Shown one piece after another: positions 62,536-64,000 of a stretch of 64,000 nucleotides of DNA. Each line of letters begins with the position of its first letter. Within the stretch, counting starts at the first letter, position 1. The notes beneath the pieces are model-generated. The model was given only the letters and a program-made list of their open reading frames with translations. It was not told where the DNA came from and searched no databases. Source of the DNA: Cliona cf. orientalis (taxonomy: Eukaryota; Porifera; Demospongiae; Clionaida; Clionaidae); contig OZ005689.1 in NCBI GenBank assembly GCA_963930775.1, positions 30,023,079-30,087,078 of the forward strand. The letters are read 5' to 3'. The position numbers and the translations under genes are program-made.

Positions 62536-64000
62536 GTAAGTGAGCTTTTCTGACAGGATTCTAAATTATCGTTGGCGGAATGTACATGACGTCATTACCC
62601 GTAACCGCTAAATTAATTTATGTAAAAACAGTGTACTAGCTATTAGTCTTTGTACAACGTCCTAGAATGGTTGTCATAGCTATGGACGCTTTATTGACAC
62701 GAAGGAGTCATTGTACAACCTTCGTAGTTAGTTACTTTAGCTTCGTATGTACATATAGTATGCTATTTCTGAACATAAAAGCTTAAAAGCTTACTTACCT
62801 CCAAACAGTCCCCATCTCAAGTCCATCCGTGGTTAGTAGAACTCTTCGTCTCACTTTGTCTACACAGTAAGGTAGACATAGACCTAGTCTAACTGTATGC
62901 TTAGCATTGTCTGTACTGCACCTACTGTGGCAGAAAACAAGGCTATTTCAACGCTGAGGTGAATGGTGGCCATCTCGATCTTGATAAGTAATCTCGTTAG
63001 TACTTCCTTTCTGAAGGTCAACAAGTGACCTCGAAGCCACACTGGAGTAAGGTATTTCCTGTACTAACCTCAGACAGGATGCCAAGCCCAAACTAATCTA
63101 TTATGGAATGACGGGCGGAGCTATAGCACAGCAATAATGGCGCTTGCGCCTTAAGGTGTCTCTCGCGCTTAATGACATGCACACGCATGTGCCTTAAGTC
63201 GCATCTCGCGTATAATCGGTTAAGTGGGTTTAATTGCATATTATTATATTATACAACGTACGTGATATGTAGATATAATAATACAAGTCAACCATCCTCA
63301 CATTGCACATACAAGTAATATTGTGTTTATGGCAAAACTAATGGTTAACTCAATGCTTTTCAATTGCACTACAGACACTGGTAATATAGGATTATGGGTC
63401 TGATAGACTGAGTACTGTACTTAATCTAAAACTACTACGCATGGAAAAAAATTTCAATTTTTAAAATTTTCTGGGAAATTTTCTGGTAAAGGTCATCAAT
63501 CGCTCCATATATAAATAACGTTACGAGATTTTGTAAACTGCTAATTTATTGCGAATTGGATCATGCGTTGTATTCGATTAACTACGGTAATAATAATTAC
63601 AATATACATATATATGCTGTGCCTTTTGTAGCTTTATCTTGAATGTATATTATCCCTGACACAGCAATATATCTTTCATAAAAGATCAGTTCCCGATAGT
63701 CTGGAGGAAAGGCAGCAGCTGTGTCTGAAATTGCAGAGGTTTAATGTTTCTATGGAGGGATTCTGCAAATCGATTTTCCCGCAGCGCTAATTAGCTAAGC
63801 GGCCGAAGTTGACGTTTTACGCCTACCGCCGTTCTCAGGCTTGTAAGGATCATCTTGGATACCAAGATCAATTGTGACCTGCTCTGAGAAAAGGGACCTT
63901 AGTACATAAATATTCATTTTCTAACAATGGCTGAAATGTGAAAAAATCTGCTTTTCTTCAGTTTTCTACTTTTTAGTCTCAAAAAAGGTGAAGGTTCTGG
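62536..64000. other. Intergenic; fragment of a TA element
   Basis: No gene supported. At ~63545-63590 AATTGGATCATGCGTT...TACGGTA repeats the right end of the TA element at 41400-42054. A short duplicated motif (GCCTTAAG.TG..TCTCGCG) lies at ~63147-63215. Confidence 0.5.

Overview
The window is eukaryotic nuclear DNA, almost certainly from an invertebrate animal. My best guess is a demosponge, with a cnidarian as the alternative. The grounds are AT-rich intergenic DNA, compact spliced genes with GT..AG introns, no bacterial-style gene packing, and metazoan transposon families. The sequence does not prove the species. It is a transposon-dense region with very few convincing host genes. Most long reading frames belong to mobile elements, and most of those elements carry other elements nested inside them.

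Layout. 0-5 kb: an intact Ty3/gypsy LTR retrotransposon with identical 140-bp LTRs and a 5-bp target duplication. 5-9 kb: repeats, including one arm of a ~0.9-kb inverted repeat whose partner lies at 19.6-20.6 kb, a 23-bp minisatellite and a diverged ~175-bp tandem array. 9.2-14.6 kb: a structurally complete DIRS-type tyrosine-recombinase retroelement with inverted termini and an internal complementary region. Its gag-like and recombinase frames are open, but its RT frame is broken. 15.9-17.6 kb: a minus-strand gene with two Pro/Gln-rich 14-residue repeat arrays. 20.6-21.0 kb: a BEN-like exon. 24-32 kb: a Mutator-like transposase fused in one frame to a Ulp1/SENP-type cysteine protease and a PHD finger, cut by a 766-bp TA-flanked element and by a 1.1-kb insertion with a 76-bp duplication. 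33.9-38.9 kb: a complete Kolobok DNA transposon (TTAA sites, ~200-bp inverted repeats) with a nine-exon THAP transposase on the minus strand and, on the plus strand, a three-exon gene for a protein resembling the cytoplasmic 'ballast' domain of P2X7 receptors. 39.6-45.6 kb: a broken ZMYM1-like hAT transposase, a FEN/XPG-like nuclease with a tesmin-type CXC cluster, and a CxC5 cysteine-cluster fragment of the KDZ-associated type. 46.1-48.8 kb: a hAT element with an 8-bp target duplication. 51.7-54.8 kb: a DUF7869-type transposon protein split by a 1-kb terminal-inverted-repeat element. 55.1-59.4 kb: a second, older gypsy element on the minus strand, inserted between the A and B boxes of a tRNA-like sequence. 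59.8-62.5 kb: an AT-hook-like repeat gene and a divergent pair, one of which is a DUF3987-like gene with an inverted duplication of its own exons in an intron.

Two themes recur. First, removing a nested element plus one target duplication repeatedly restores an uninterrupted host-element frame at that junction, which dates the insertions relative to each other. Second, many frames differ from intact only by one-base shifts or single TGA codons, so recent decay and assembly indel errors both remain possible. The best candidates for something undescribed are the P2X7-ballast cargo gene of the Kolobok element and the transposase-Ulp1-PHD fusion.
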